Shown one piece after another: positions 41,790 to 51,746 of a stretch of 64,000 bases of DNA. Source of the stretch: Anaeromassilibacillus senegalensis (GTDB lineage: Bacteria; Bacillota; Clostridia; Oscillospirales; Acutalibacteraceae); NCBI RefSeq assembly GCF_021531715.1, contig NZ_JAFBIT010000001.1:186001-250000 (forward strand), given 5' to 3'. The stretch's first letter is position 1. Each line of letters opens with the position of its first letter. Under the pieces are notes generated by a model, which did no database searches, was not told where the DNA came from, and was given only the letters and a program-made list of their open reading frames with translations. The position numbers and the translations under genes are program-made.

Positions 41790-43574
41790 TTAGGCATCGC
41801 TTTTTTCCGCGAGCTTTTGATAATACGCCTGCAAGACGAAAAATGCCTGCTTTTTGTGGGCTTTATCCTCGGACAAAAGGCCCTTGCGGTTATAGTATTT
41901 CTGGATGACACTGGTTCGCCGCGGGCAGCGGAAATCATAGAGAATCCACGGCGTCATGCCTTTGACATAATCGATGGCGCGGAGGGTGGCAATCTGCTGT
42001 TCATAAATCGCGGCCATGCAGTCTTCGGTTCCCTTATCCGTCACTGTACCGTGGTGGCCGGACAGCGCGTCCGCGCCAAATTCGCTGATGACAACCGGCT
42101 TATCCGGATTGCTGTTTCGCAGCATTTGGGGCAGATATTCAAAGTCCGGTATATACCAGCCGCAGTATTCGTTGATGCCGATGATGTCCAGCTTGGCGGC
42201 CATACGGTCGGCGATAGTATTTGTGACCGCATCAACCAGACAGGCGGCGGAGAGCAGACGGTTGCCGCCCACACGTCGGGCGCAGTCGGAGAGGCGGCTC
42301 ATAAAGGCAAATCGCTCATCTGTATCGGCATTTTCGTTGCCAACGGACCAAACGATGACGCTGGCACGGTTCCAGTCGCGATAAATCAGCTCCAGAAGCT
42401 GATTTTCTGCGTCGGCATAGGTGTTGGGATTTGTAAAGTGAATCGCCCAGTAAACCGGGATCTCTTCCCAGAGCAGCAGACCGTATTCGTCCGCGATCTG
42501 CGCCATTTTCTCGCTGTGGGGGTAGTGGGCGAGGCGCATAAAATTGCAGCCAAGTTCCTTGGCAAGGCGCAGGTTTTCCATGCGCTCCTCATCGGTCAAT
42601 GCCTTGCCGTTGCTGGCGCTGTCCTCATGACAACTGATGCCGCGCAGGTAGAGGGGCTTGCCGTTGAGCAGAATATCCCGGCCCTCCACTTTGATCTCGC
42701 GGAAGCCGACACGGTCAGTGACGGTATCCTGACCGCAGGTGAGACAGACGTTGTAGAGTGTAGGGCTTTCCGGACTCCAAAGCGACGGAGCAGCGGAAAA
42801 AACTGCGGAGCCCACGCCGTTTTCCACACAGATTTCCTCATGAATCCCCAACTCGTTTACCGTGAGCACGGCAGTTGTGTGGATCGGCTCGGAAAGCGCA
42901 ACGGTTACCTGAATATTTCGGTAAGTGCCGTCCGGCACAAGACCGATCTGGAAGCGCTTGATATAGGTTTCAGGCAGGCGCAGCAATTCAATGTCCCGGT
43001 ACGCGCCGCCGTAATTGAACCAGTCGGTGTTAACGGTGGGAACCTGTTCCGGCCTGCGTGCAGCGTCTACGACCAGCAAAATGCGGTTATCCGCTTCGAG
43101 CTTGTCCGTCACGTCCACAAAGAACGGTGTGGAGCCGCCGCGGTGCATACCCATAAATGTTTTGTTTAAAAAAACATAGCACAGATAATTTGCCGCACCG
43201 ATCTTCAGCAGCACCCGCTCCCCTTCGTTTTTTGCAAAGGAGAAGTTGCGTGTAAACACCATGCTGTTTTCATACAGCAAATATTCCTTCTCCACCGTGT
43301 TCCAACAGGCGGGAAGCTGCATCGTGGGCCACTCATCAAAGGAATAGTCCACCGGCATCGTGTTGCCCTTTGTGTCGCGACGGCGCTCAGCAAACCAATG
43401 CTGCCGCAGGCAGGTATTGTACTGGTCCACGGCATAATGCCACAGGCCGTTTAAGGATTCGCGTTTGCGGTTGGTGTCAAACACGAGGGAGTCCACCGTG
43501 ATTTGCTTATCCCGGTATTCCTCTGTGTAATCCTCCAGATGAATATCGGACATGTACTTCTTTTTTTGCGCCAT
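41790..43574 (-). CDS. GH2 beta-glucuronidase-like glycosidase
   Basis: A 594-residue family 2 glycosidase with no signal peptide. Sugar-binding (about 50-210) and Ig-like (about 210-305) domains precede the barrel. The acid/base Glu is in [14 protein letters not shown] and the nucleophile Glu in [23 protein letters not shown] near the C-terminus carries the Asn-x-Lys motif that reads the glucuronate carboxylate in beta-glucuronidases, so this is preferred over beta-galactosidase. An Ig-side GISCHEDS and [14 protein letters not shown] are typical. AAGGAG is about 10 bases before the ATG; a second ATG (MSDIHLED) lies 7 codons in. It stands alone and ends at a terminator. Confidence 0.85.
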   Translation of the reverse strand: MAQKKKYMSDIHLEDYTEEYRDKQITVDSLVFDTNRKRESLNGLWHYAVDQYNTCLRQHWFAERRRDTKGNTMPVDYSFDEWPTMQLPACWNTVEKEYLLYENSMVFTRNFSFAKNEGERVLLKIGAANYLCYVFLNKTFMGMHRGGSTPFFVDVTDKLEADNRILLVVDAARRPEQVPTVNTDWFNYGGAYRDIELLRLPETYIKRFQIGLVPDGTYRNIQVTVALSEPIHTTAVLTVNELGIHEEICVENGVGSAVFSAAPSLWSPESPTLYNVCLTCGQDTVTDRVGFREIKVEGRDILLNGKPLYLRGISCHEDSASNGKALTDEERMENLRLAKELGCNFMRLAHYPHSEKMAQIADEYGLLLWEEIPVYWAIHFTNPNTYADAENQLLELIYRDWNRASVIVWSVGNENADTDERFAFMSRLSDCARRVGGNRLLSAACLVDAVTNTIADRMAAKLDIIGINEYCGWYIPDFEYLPQMLRNSNPDKPVVISEFGADALSGHHGTVTDKGTEDCMAAIYEQQIATLRAIDYVKGMTPWILYDFRCPRRTSVIQKYYNRKGLLSEDKAHKKQAFFVLQAYYQKLAEKSDA

Positions 43575-43886
43575 AGGGGATAACTCCTTCCATGATGGGG
43601 CCGGCCAGTGTACCGGTTGGCAAATATTTATCCTTATTATAGCACTTGTGGGCAGAAAAGCAATCCGAAAGATTTTGTCAATAAAAGATGAAAAAATATT
43701 TATGAGAATGAGAGGAAAAGTTTATGCGTATTTAACCGAATGCCTTGAAAAAATGCCCGGGAGTAAGTATAATACAAAATATCAGAAGCGTTCTCCTGCC
43801 CTGTACGGACATGGAAGAGCCAGTCCATCTTGCTGCTTTCCGATGCGTATGCGGTTCAGCGGCTTTTTTAAAAAGGAGGAGTGTGT

Positions 43887-45518
43887 ATGCTGCACTTGAT
43901 CCCCGCGCCTTCAGGGCCGGTTCAGCTCTGTTCTGGCGTCTGCGCATTGCCGAAGACTATCCTTGTGGACATGGGCGGCTTTGCGCCGTGGTGTCTGGAG
44001 GCGCTTGAAGCCCGCCTGCACCGCGCGGTGCGTCCCGCACAGGCGGGGGAGAGACCTTGGCTGCGCCTTGTGCGCGATGAAACGCTGCCCGCCGAAGGTT
44101 ATCGCTTCCGCGCGGAGAAGGACGGCGTGACCGTTTCAGCCGCCGCAGAGCTTGGTGTTGTCTGGGCACTGACTACCCTTGCGGAGCTTGCCGAAGCGCC
44201 GGAAGGTCTGGCGCCGTGCGAGATCGAGGATGCGCCGCGGTACGGACACCGTGGACTATCGCTCGACTGCTCCCGCCACTTTTTCCCGGCGGAGGAGGTC
44301 AAAAAGATCATCGAGCAGCTGGCGCGCGTCAAGATGAACGTCCTGCACTGGCATCTGGTAGATGATCAGGGCTGGCGCATCGAGAGCCATCGGTTTCCGC
44401 TGCTGCATGAGACAAGCGGCGCATACTACACGCAGGAGCAGATCCGGGAGATCGTGGAATTTGCCCGTGTGCGCGGTGTGGAGATCATCCCGGAGATCGA
44501 CCTGCCCGGCCATACGACGGCGCTGCTTGCGGCGTATCCGCAGTACAGCTGCGCCGGAAAGCCCGTGGAGCTCCGGCAGCACGGTGGCATTTTTGACATG
44601 ATCCTTTGTGCCGGCAAGGACGAGACGTTTGCGTTCCTCGAAGAGCTGCTCGGAGAGATTTGTCCGCTGTTCCCGAGCCCGCGCTTCCACATCGGCGGCG
44701 ATGAAGCGCCGAAAACCGAGTGGAAAAAGTGCCCGCACTGCAAGGCGCGAATGGAATCGCTCGGCCTTACGGACTATGAGGATCTGCAGGGCTGGTTCAC
44801 AAACCGCGTGACCGATATCCTCAAAAAGTATGGCAAACGTGCGATTTGCTGGAACGATACACTGGAGGCAAAGGATCCGGATACCGGCAATCAGGTGCAG
44901 TTCTGGACAACCCAGCACGAAAAGCCCGTTCCGGCGTTTATCCGGCGCGGCGGCGAGGTTATCGCCTCGAATTTCACAACGCTTTATTTCGATTATCCTC
45001 ATGCGCTTTCGTCGCTACGAAAGGTTTACGGCTACCGGCCGGTCATTATGCGGCACAACTATGCAGATCACCCGCGGCTCGTCGGTATCGAGGCCTGCGT
45101 GTGGTGCGAGCAGATCGCCACGCCGGAACATCTGGAAGAGATGCTGTTCCCACGCCTGTATGCGGCCGCGGAAATCGCCTGGCGCGAGGCAGGCACGTAT
45201 GCAGATTTTGAAGCGCGCGTGGCCGTCAAGACAGCCCAGGCTACGGCACAGGGCGTCAACTGCACGCCGAAAGCTGGCTGGAACCCGCGTGGCAGCGCAC
45301 GGCGGCAGGCCGGCGCAAAGTTCATCGCCCGTCTGATGGATCCCGCCGGCGACCGCACACCCTGCACCGATGCGGACAGGGAGATGGTCGCGCCGATGTT
45401 CCATATGTTCGCAAAGAACTTCTTTAAGCCCACGGATATTCCGGAGCTTTTGCAGAACGACGATTTGGTCTGCGCGGTCAAAAACATTATGCAGAAGTTC
45501 ATGCAAAAGCCGGAATGA
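43887..45518 (+). CDS. GH20 beta-N-acetylhexosaminidase
   Basis: A 543-residue family 20 enzyme. An N-terminal mixed domain (about 1-115) leads to the barrel: GLSLDCSRHFFPAEEVKKII, MNVLHWHLVDDQGWRIES, EIIPEIDLPGHTTALL and the catalytic Asp-Glu in FHIGGDEAPKTEW. No signal peptide, so cytosolic action on imported GlcNAc/GalNAc oligosaccharides is likely. ATG 43887 follows AAGGAGG by 7 bases; GTG 43881 is less well placed. Divergent from the GH2 gene. Confidence 0.93.
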   Translation: MLHLIPAPSGPVQLCSGVCALPKTILVDMGGFAPWCLEALEARLHRAVRPAQAGERPWLRLVRDETLPAEGYRFRAEKDGVTVSAAAELGVVWALTTLAELAEAPEGLAPCEIEDAPRYGHRGLSLDCSRHFFPAEEVKKIIEQLARVKMNVLHWHLVDDQGWRIESHRFPLLHETSGAYYTQEQIREIVEFARVRGVEIIPEIDLPGHTTALLAAYPQYSCAGKPVELRQHGGIFDMILCAGKDETFAFLEELLGEICPLFPSPRFHIGGDEAPKTEWKKCPHCKARMESLGLTDYEDLQGWFTNRVTDILKKYGKRAICWNDTLEAKDPDTGNQVQFWTTQHEKPVPAFIRRGGEVIASNFTTLYFDYPHALSSLRKVYGYRPVIMRHNYADHPRLVGIEACVWCEQIATPEHLEEMLFPRLYAAAEIAWREAGTYADFEARVAVKTAQATAQGVNCTPKAGWNPRGSARRQAGAKFIARLMDPAGDRTPCTDADREMVAPMFHMFAKNFFKPTDIPELLQNDDLVCAVKNIMQKFMQKPE

Positions 45519-45570
45519 TCGTGTTCACAAATTGTTTACAAAAAGAAAACAAAAATAATAATCATTCCTA

Positions 45571-45599
45571 TTTACAAGTTGATTTGCGCATGCTATAAT
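45571..45599 (+). promoter_or_regulatory. Promoter of the fur/perR-rubrerythrin pair
   Basis: TTTACA (45571-45576) and TATAAT (45594-45599), 17 bases apart. AT-rich text with AATAATAATCATT just upstream (45554-45566) resembles a Fur/PerR box, which would allow autoregulation. Confidence 0.6.
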
Positions 45600-45665
45600 G
45601 AGCACAGCAAGTGCGGAACAGGGCAGTGACAATGCCTGCAACGTACGATCACATGGAGGTGACAA

Positions 45666-46070
45666 ATGGCAGCGCGCGAAAACTTCAGCCGAAAGCGTGA
45701 GGCGATTTACAATGCAGTTCATGCGTCGAAAGTGCATCCAACCGCAGAGTGGGTATACGAAGCGCTGAAGCCGGAGTACCCGGATCTCAGTCTGGGCACG
45801 GTTTACCGCAACCTCAAAAAGTTCTGTAAATCCGGAAAGCTCCACAGTGTGGGCGTGATCAACGGACAGGAGCGTTTTGATGCGGATACCACGAAGCACA
45901 GTCATTTTGTCTGCGGCACATGCGGTCGGGTGCTCGATGTCTTCGAGCCGCTTGTAAGCGCGGAAACGCTGGCAGGAATCGAGAGAAAGTATGCGCTTCG
46001 CATTTTCAGCGAGGATATTATTTTCAACGGAACCTGTCCCGATTGTCAGGAAAAACCAAAGGCGGAATAA
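45666..46070 (+). CDS. Fur-family peroxide/metal regulator (PerR-like)
   Basis: A 134-residue Fur-family repressor. The winged-helix part has [20 protein letters not shown] and [11 protein letters not shown]; the metal part has [20 protein letters not shown] and a closing CPDC, giving the two-pair structural zinc site. It is 41 bases before rubrerythrin, which is why PerR is preferred over Fur. GGAGGTGACAA precedes the ATG. Confidence 0.85.
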   Translation: MAARENFSRKREAIYNAVHASKVHPTAEWVYEALKPEYPDLSLGTVYRNLKKFCKSGKLHSVGVINGQERFDADTTKHSHFVCGTCGRVLDVFEPLVSAETLAGIERKYALRIFSEDIIFNGTCPDCQEKPKAE

Positions 46071-46111
46071 TCCGCCCAAAACAAAAATTTATTGATTTGG
46101 AGGAAACTCAA

Positions 46112-46654
46112 ATGGCAAAGTTTGTATGTATGGTATGCGGTTACGTTTATGAAGGCGAAGCAGCTCCGGAGGCTTGCCCGGTTTGCAAGGCACCGGCTTC
46201 CAAGTTCCAGAAGCAGGCAGAGGAAATGACATGGGCGGCTGAGCATGTTGTCGGCGTTGCACAGGGCGTCAGCGAAGACATCATCGCGGATCTCCGCGCG
46301 AACTTCCAGGGCGAGTGCACAGAGGTCGGCATGTACCTCGCAATGGCGAGAGTCGCACACCGTGAAGGCTATCCGGAAATCGGTCTCTACTGGGAGAAGG
46401 CCGCTTACGAAGAGGCTGAGCATGCGGCGAAGTTCGCAGAGCTCCTCGGCGAGGTCGTAACAGACAGCACCAAGAAGAACCTCGAGATGCGTGTTGAGGC
46501 GGAGAACGGCGCAACAGCCGGTAAGTTCGACCTCGCAAAGCGCGCGAAGGCTGCAAACCTCGACGCAATCCATGACACCGTTCATGAGATGGCCCGCGAC
46601 GAGGCCCGTCACGGCAAGGCTTTCAAGGGTCTGCTGGAGCGCTACTTCAAGTAA
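46112..46654 (+). CDS. Rubrerythrin, reverse domain order
   Basis: A 180-residue peroxide reductase. A rubredoxin-like iron site comes first ([22 protein letters not shown]) and the di-iron four-helix domain second, with [36 protein letters not shown] and [18 protein letters not shown] carrying the Glu/His ligands. Reverse rubrerythrins protect anaerobes from peroxide and oxygen. It follows the Fur-family gene and ends at a terminator. Confidence 0.94.
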   Translation: MAKFVCMVCGYVYEGEAAPEACPVCKAPASKFQKQAEEMTWAAEHVVGVAQGVSEDIIADLRANFQGECTEVGMYLAMARVAHREGYPEIGLYWEKAAYEEAEHAAKFAELLGEVVTDSTKKNLEMRVEAENGATAGKFDLAKRAKAANLDAIHDTVHEMARDEARHGKAFKGLLERYFK

Positions 46655-46671
46655 GCAAAATACCCGATTTC

Positions 46672-46710
46672 AAAGAGGGAACGGAACATTCCGTTCCCTC
46701 TTTTCTTTTT
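46672..46710 (+). terminator. Terminator after rubrerythrin
   Basis: AAAGAGGGAACGGAA pairs with TTCCGTTCCCTCTTT and runs into TTTCTTTTT. Confidence 0.9.
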
Positions 46711-46727
46711 GCCGCTGCCGCTCTGCC

Positions 46728-46810
46728 TTGTACTTTTCTTGTACTTGTACTGTCTGAACCCTTGCGAAGAAGTTTTTTTCTCCCAAAATTGTACTTCCTA
46801 AATCTTGTAC
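46728..46810. repeat. Five TTGTAC hexamers in an intergenic region
   Basis: TTGTAC occurs at 46728, 46739, 46745, 46789 and 46805, and CTTGCGAA twice (about 46770 and 46830). The stretch 46711-46899 between two converging genes holds no gene. Confidence 0.6.
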
Positions 46811-46899
46811 CATTTTGTGCATTTAGTATACTCTTGCGAACACCAAGAGAGGGAAAAATATAGCGCGGAGCTTGCGCCCCGCGCCTAAACTGCCCAAAA

Positions 46900-47298
46900 T
46901 TACTCTGCCACTCTGCTAAAAGTCCATTGGTCTACATAGATAGTGTCATCATCTTTGAAATAAGTGCATTCCTCTGTCCAGTTGTTTTCTGTAAATGTAA
47001 TGAATAAAGTATTACTTGCTTCATCATATTTCCAAGTAAGAGCACCGTTGCTCGTTTCTTCTCCAGTCCCATCTTCATTTAACACAAGAACAGAATTTGC
47101 TTCTGTATATTCCCATGTTCCTACAAGATTAACGGCACTGTCTGCATTTTCTTCTTGTGAATTATCAGCTGTTTCCTGCTGTGTCTCGCTGTTATTTGTC
47201 TGCGGCTCGTTATTATTGCTTGTTTCTTTATCCCCGCCACAAGCAGCAAGAGAGAAACACATTACCGCCACCAAAAGCAGCGCAATCAGTCTTTTCAT
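46900..47298 (-). CDS. Small lipoprotein
   Basis: A 132-residue protein with a lipoprotein signal (KRLIALLLVAVMCFSLAAC, acylated Cys20), a low-complexity Asn/Glu/Thr linker (about 25-55) and a C-terminal beta domain with GTWEYTEANSVLVLNEDGTG and WKYDEASNTLFITF, lipocalin-like in pattern. Function unknown. GAGG is 9 bases before the ATG. Confidence 0.8.
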   Translation of the reverse strand: MKRLIALLLVAVMCFSLAACGGDKETSNNNEPQTNNSETQQETADNSQEENADSAVNLVGTWEYTEANSVLVLNEDGTGEETSNGALTWKYDEASNTLFITFTENNWTEECTYFKDDDTIYVDQWTFSRVAE

Positions 47299-47525
47299 CA
47301 CATCTTACCTCGCTTTATGTATTTTGTATAAAATCGTGTATGTATTGATTATATGCAAAGTATAAGTAAAGTCAATGCTTTTGTTGAAACCTATCGCTAT
47401 TTATGAGAGAATATAAATGTAGTTTTTGTGTTTTATGCACAAAATAGGAGCGGTCGATGCGCGAAATGGTTGACAAATCCGCGTATGTGTAGTAGCGTAG
47501 GAGATAGAAATTTGGGGTGAGGTGT

Positions 47526-48299
47526 ATGATGAATAAAATCGAAGGCTTTTTGAAACGGATCGGCATGGACCCGACGACACAGGTGGAGCAGACTGCCGAT
47601 TTTCTCGGGCGCGTACAATCGCAGTGCGTGTTGTCCCTCGCGTACGAAAATCTGGATATCTTAAAAGGAAAGCCGATTTCCCTCGAGCCGGACGCGCTGT
47701 ACGATAAAATCGTGACCCGCGGGCGCGGCGGGTATTGCTTTGAACTGAACGGCCTGCTTGCGCATATGCTGCGCGAGATGGGCTTTGCGGTCGGCGAACG
47801 CTTTGCGCGCTATCTGCGCGGCGAGACGGAGATCCCCATGCGCCGCCACCGCGTCGCGATTGTGCAGCTCGGCGATACGGACTATCTGTGCGACATCGGC
47901 GTCGGGCAGATTGCCCCGCGGCTGCCGCTGCAGCTTCAGCCCGGGCTTGTGCAGACGCAAAACGGCGAAACGTATAAATTTGAGCGCGACCCGCTGCACG
48001 GCTGGGTACTTTACGACCTGCACGACGGCGCATGGCGTCCGTACATCTGCTTTACGGATGACGCGCAGTACGAGGTGGATTTTGTGCAGCCGTCCTTTTT
48101 CTGCGAGGCGCATCCCAGCTCGCCGTTCAATAAGGAGCCGATGATCGCCATCAAAACGCCCGAAGGCCGCCGCACAATCGATGGGCGCGTCTATAAGGTC
48201 TTTGAGGGCGAAACGCTCGTTCACATTGAGGAAAACATCTCCGATGACCGCATGAACGCGCTTCTGGAAAACGAATTCAAGCTGACGCCTGAAGCCTAA
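47526..48299 (+). CDS. Arylamine N-acetyltransferase
   Basis: A 257-residue enzyme that moves acetyl groups from acetyl-CoA to arylamines or similar. The Cys-His-Asp triad is visible in TRGRGGYCFELNGLL (Cys), RRHRVAIVQL (His) and YLCDIGVG (Asp). Length is normal for bacterial NATs. Two adjacent ATGs (47526 and 47529) follow GGGGTGAGG; the second has the better spacing. Confidence 0.92.
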   Translation: MMNKIEGFLKRIGMDPTTQVEQTADFLGRVQSQCVLSLAYENLDILKGKPISLEPDALYDKIVTRGRGGYCFELNGLLAHMLREMGFAVGERFARYLRGETEIPMRRHRVAIVQLGDTDYLCDIGVGQIAPRLPLQLQPGLVQTQNGETYKFERDPLHGWVLYDLHDGAWRPYICFTDDAQYEVDFVQPSFFCEAHPSSPFNKEPMIAIKTPEGRRTIDGRVYKVFEGETLVHIEENISDDRMNALLENEFKLTPEA

Positions 48300-48307
48300 A
48301 TCAGCGC

Positions 48308-48350
48308 AAAAAATCGCCTCGCCTGCGTGAAAACAGGCGGGGCGATTTTT
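48308..48350. terminator. Bidirectional terminator between NAT and MATE genes
   Basis: AAAAATCGCCTCGCCTG and CAGGCGGGGCGATTTTT form a stem with A and T runs on both sides. Confidence 0.85.
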
Positions 48351-48353
48351 GCG

Positions 48354-49712
48354 TTATGTTGTTTCCTTTGTGATGTTCCGCAGCCATTTCTTCTGGCGGT
48401 AGCGGATGTAGACGACGGGCATTTTGGCGAATTCGTCGAGGCTGAGGATGAAGTAGACCCACATCGGCGGGAGATTTAGGACGAACGCCGCGATGAAGCC
48501 GAGCGGCACGAAAACGCACCACATCGCGACAATATCGCAGAAGAAGCCGAAGCGGGAGTCGCCGCCCGCGCGGAACACACCGCAGATGAAGCAGGTGTTC
48601 ATGGTCGGCCCGATGACGTACACGGCGCTGATCCAGACCATGATCTGCAGGTATGCCTGCGCCTGCGCGGTGAGTTCGATCATCGAGAGGACAATCGGAT
48701 GGCAGATCAGAATCACGCCGCTGCCGAGCACCGAGGTGAGGAACGTGAGCCACAGAAGCCGCTTTGCGTCCTGCTCGGCGCGCGCCATATCACCGCTGCC
48801 GATCGTTTTGCCGAGGATGATCGCCGTGCCGTTCGCGACGCCGAAGCCGAGGACGGAAGCAAGGTTACGCATCGTGGAGACAATCGAGTTTGCCGCGACG
48901 ATGTCCTCGCCGAGATGGCCCATGATGACTGAGTACATCGAGAATGCGAGACCCCAGACGAACTCATTGCCGATAGCGGGCAGGGAATAGCGGATAAAGT
49001 CGCGCCAGAGTACGGAGCTGTGCAGGAAAAACAGGCGCGGGCGCAGGCGGAGCTTTTTGAAGCGCTCGCCCGCGACGATGCAGAGCAAAAATTCCACGGC
49101 ACGCGCGATCACGGTCGCAAGCGCGACGCCCTGAATGCCGAGCGGCGGGATGCCGGGAATCCAGCCGAAGATGAACGTGGCGTTCAGCACGATGTTCAGC
49201 ACCAGCGCCACCGAGTTGATGAAGGTGCTGACCTTGACCTGCTCGATGCTCTTCATCGCGCTCAGGTACGGCTGGGAGAAGCCGAGAAACAGGTAGGAGA
49301 AGCCGACAATGCGCAGATATTCCGCGCCGGTTGCGATCATGTTCGCGTCGTCCGTGTAAATACGCATCAGAAATTCGGGGAAGAATACCGCGCCGACAAA
49401 GAACACGGCGGCGACGCCGATGGAGAGCTTCAGGCCGATCGATAGGATTTTCTCAATTGCAGAGAGGTCGTTCTTGCCCCAATACTGCGCCGAGAGGATC
49501 GTGATGCCTGCGGCGAGGCCGAAATAGATCATATTGATCAGGAACTGGATCTGCCCGGCGAGCGAGCTGGACGCCAGCGCTGTCTGGCTGACGTAGCCGA
49601 GCATCAGTGTGTCCGCCACGCCGACGGCGGCGGTGATGAGCTGCTGGATCGCAATCGGCACCACAATGGCGAAGAACGTGCGGAAAAACTGTTTTTTTGC
49701 GTTTTCCTGCAT
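48354..49712 (-). CDS. MATE-family efflux transporter
   Basis: A 452-residue, 12-helix transporter. VPIAIQQLITAAVGVADTLM and GYVSQTALASSSLAGQ are the N-terminal MATE blocks; the second half starts LPAIGNEFVWGLAFSMYS with VAANSIVSTMRNLASVLGFG. The final cytoplasmic tail is KKWLRNITKE. The start MQENAKKQ is chosen as the normal family start; a very long frame upstream reads other text. Substrate unknown. Confidence 0.9.
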   Translation of the reverse strand: MQENAKKQFFRTFFAIVVPIAIQQLITAAVGVADTLMLGYVSQTALASSSLAGQIQFLINMIYFGLAAGITILSAQYWGKNDLSAIEKILSIGLKLSIGVAAVFFVGAVFFPEFLMRIYTDDANMIATGAEYLRIVGFSYLFLGFSQPYLSAMKSIEQVKVSTFINSVALVLNIVLNATFIFGWIPGIPPLGIQGVALATVIARAVEFLLCIVAGERFKKLRLRPRLFFLHSSVLWRDFIRYSLPAIGNEFVWGLAFSMYSVIMGHLGEDIVAANSIVSTMRNLASVLGFGVANGTAIILGKTIGSGDMARAEQDAKRLLWLTFLTSVLGSGVILICHPIVLSMIELTAQAQAYLQIMVWISAVYVIGPTMNTCFICGVFRAGGDSRFGFFCDIVAMWCVFVPLGFIAAFVLNLPPMWVYFILSLDEFAKMPVVYIRYRQKKWLRNITKETT

Positions 49713-49961
49713 GGGAAATAACAACCCTTTCCAAAAGAAAATTCCTGTATTCCGATTGTACGACAAATTCCCGGAAATGTCTACCGCAATTCTGCATAAT
49801 TCTGCCCGGAAATATAAAGATCGTGCGCTTAAAGCAAAAAGTAACTGTATGCCCAAAAGGTATGAGAACAGATATGGAAAAAGTATTTTACAGATTCGAC
49901 GGTTTGCTCTATAATAGATACATACTCGGTTTCGGGAGAAATTGGAAAGGACGAGAAAAGT

Positions 49962-50819
49962 ATGGGACATACATATGAAAATCTGACACTCGACGCAGAA
50001 CGGGCATTGTACGGTGAGCGGGACGCCGAAGTGCGCCGCTGTCTGTTCGACGGCCCGACAGACGGCGAATCCGCCCTGAAGGAATGCCGCAATCTGTTGG
50101 CTGAGGACTGCGATTTTCACTTGCGCTATCCGTTTTGGCATGTGGAAGGCGCGATGATTTCGGACTGCCGCATGACGGAAACCTGCCGCGCCGCGCTTTG
50201 GTATGACAAGGATGTCCGCATTCGGAACAGCCGCCTCGGCGGCATTAAGGCGCTGCGCGAGTGCGACAACAGCACGCTGGAGCATTGCACGATTGAATCT
50301 ACTGAATTCGGCTGGTTCTGCCGCGGTGTGAAACTCAAGAACTGCACGCTCCAATCCGAATACCCGTTCATGCAGACGCGCGATATGGAGATTGAAAACC
50401 TGCACATGCAGGGCAAATACTCGTTCCAGTACACGGAGAACGTCACAATCCGCAATTCCGTGCTCGACACGAAGGACGCGTTCTGGCACGGCAAAAACAT
50501 CACCGTGATCGACAGCGTTGTCAAGGGCGAATACCTCGCGTGGTACAGCGAGAACCTGCGCCTTGTGCGCTGCAAAATCATCGGCACGCAGCCGTTCTGC
50601 TACGCGAAAAACCTTGTGCTCGAGGACTGCGAGATGGTCGACTGCGACCTCGCGTTTGAGAACACGACCGTGCGGGCGACCGTGCGCGGCGAAATTCTGA
50701 GCGTGAAGAATCCAGCCGGCGGCAGCATCATCGCCGACCGCATCGGGGAGATCATTCTCGACGAATACCGCTGGCAGGGCGCGGAATGCACGATTACAGA
50801 GCGGGACAGAACGGAATAG
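49962..50819 (+). CDS. DUF3737 family beta-helix protein
   Basis: A 285-residue protein with repeated strands of N-S-x-L-x-x-C type, e.g. ECDNSTLEHCTIESTEF, RGVKLKNCTLQSEYPFM and NLRLVRCKIIGTQPFCY. This is the DUF3737 right-handed beta-helix seen in gut Firmicutes. No secretion signal. Function unknown; it could hold or modify a polysaccharide. Confidence 0.88.
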   Translation: MGHTYENLTLDAERALYGERDAEVRRCLFDGPTDGESALKECRNLLAEDCDFHLRYPFWHVEGAMISDCRMTETCRAALWYDKDVRIRNSRLGGIKALRECDNSTLEHCTIESTEFGWFCRGVKLKNCTLQSEYPFMQTRDMEIENLHMQGKYSFQYTENVTIRNSVLDTKDAFWHGKNITVIDSVVKGEYLAWYSENLRLVRCKIIGTQPFCYAKNLVLEDCEMVDCDLAFENTTVRATVRGEILSVKNPAGGSIIADRIGEIILDEYRWQGAECTITERDRTE

Positions 50820-50821
50820 AC

Positions 50822-50862
50822 AAAAAAAGAGCAGGTCATCCAGAGCGGATGGCCTGCTTTCG
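50822..50862. terminator. Bidirectional terminator
   Basis: AGCAGGTCATCC pairs with GGATGGCCTGCT (one G-T), flanked by A and T runs, between converging genes. Confidence 0.8.
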
Positions 50863-50863
50863 C

Positions 50864-51733
50864 TTACCGCATATGTACATCGACCTGCGGAAAGGGGATT
50901 TCAATGTCGTTTTGGTCAAATGCCTTTTTGACGCTTTCGTTCAGGTCGAAAAAGACGTCCCAGTAGTCGTCGGGCGCGCACCAGGCACGAAGCTGAAAAT
51001 CGAGCGAGTTGGCGCTCTGCGCCTTGAGCCGCGCTTCCGGAGCGGGATCCTGCAGCACCTTTTCGTGTGCGTTCGCAGTGTCGAGGATCACGGTCTTGAC
51101 CTTGTCAATGTCCGAAGCATATGCCGCAGAAAAGACAATATCCACGCGCCGCCGCGTTTCGGCGCTGTAATCGGTGATCGCGGTGTTTGTCAGCGAGCCG
51201 TTCGGCACGGTCACGCGCTTGTTGTCCGGTGTGATCACGACGGTGTACAGTACGTTGACCTCCTTGACCGTTCCGGCGATCTCCGACGTTTCGATATAAT
51301 CGCCGACACGGAACGGGTGGAACAGCAGAATCATCACGCCGCCCGCAAGGTTTGATACCGCGCCCTGAAATGCGAGCGCTACGGCGACGCCGCCTGAAGT
51401 AAACAGCGCGAGGAAGGAGGTTGTCTCAAGGCCGAGCACGCCCATGAGAATCAGGATCAGCAGGATATACAGCACGACCTTCGAGGCGCTCTGGGTAAAC
51501 GAGGCGAGACCGGGATCCATGCGCTGGCAGAGTTTTGATTTTTTGAACTTCTTCAGGCAGAACCCGATCAGCTTTGCACCGATAAAGAGCAGGACCAGCG
51601 CGATGAGAAGGCGTACAAGCAGGGTAAACGCCTGCTCGCCGAGCTTTTCCAGCCATTTCTGAAATTCGCTCGCGGTGGGGACGTTCTCCAAAGGGTTTGC
51701 AGCCGTCGTCCATACGGTCAAAAAATGTGTCAT
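50864..51733 (-). CDS. MscS-type mechanosensitive channel
   Basis: A 289-residue small-conductance channel. TM1 at about 33-58, TM2 at about 80-100, and the pore helix TSFLALFTSGGVAVALAFQG then VSNLAGGVMILLFHPFRVGD. The cytoplasmic beta domain has VPNGSLTNTAITDYS. It relieves turgor on osmotic downshock. It is followed upstream on the same strand by dtd, 13 bases away. Confidence 0.92.
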   Translation of the reverse strand: MTHFLTVWTTAANPLENVPTASEFQKWLEKLGEQAFTLLVRLLIALVLLFIGAKLIGFCLKKFKKSKLCQRMDPGLASFTQSASKVVLYILLILILMGVLGLETTSFLALFTSGGVAVALAFQGAVSNLAGGVMILLFHPFRVGDYIETSEIAGTVKEVNVLYTVVITPDNKRVTVPNGSLTNTAITDYSAETRRRVDIVFSAAYASDIDKVKTVILDTANAHEKVLQDPAPEARLKAQSANSLDFQLRAWCAPDDYWDVFFDLNESVKKAFDQNDIEIPFPQVDVHMR

Positions 51734-51746
51734 AGGCGGCCTCCCG

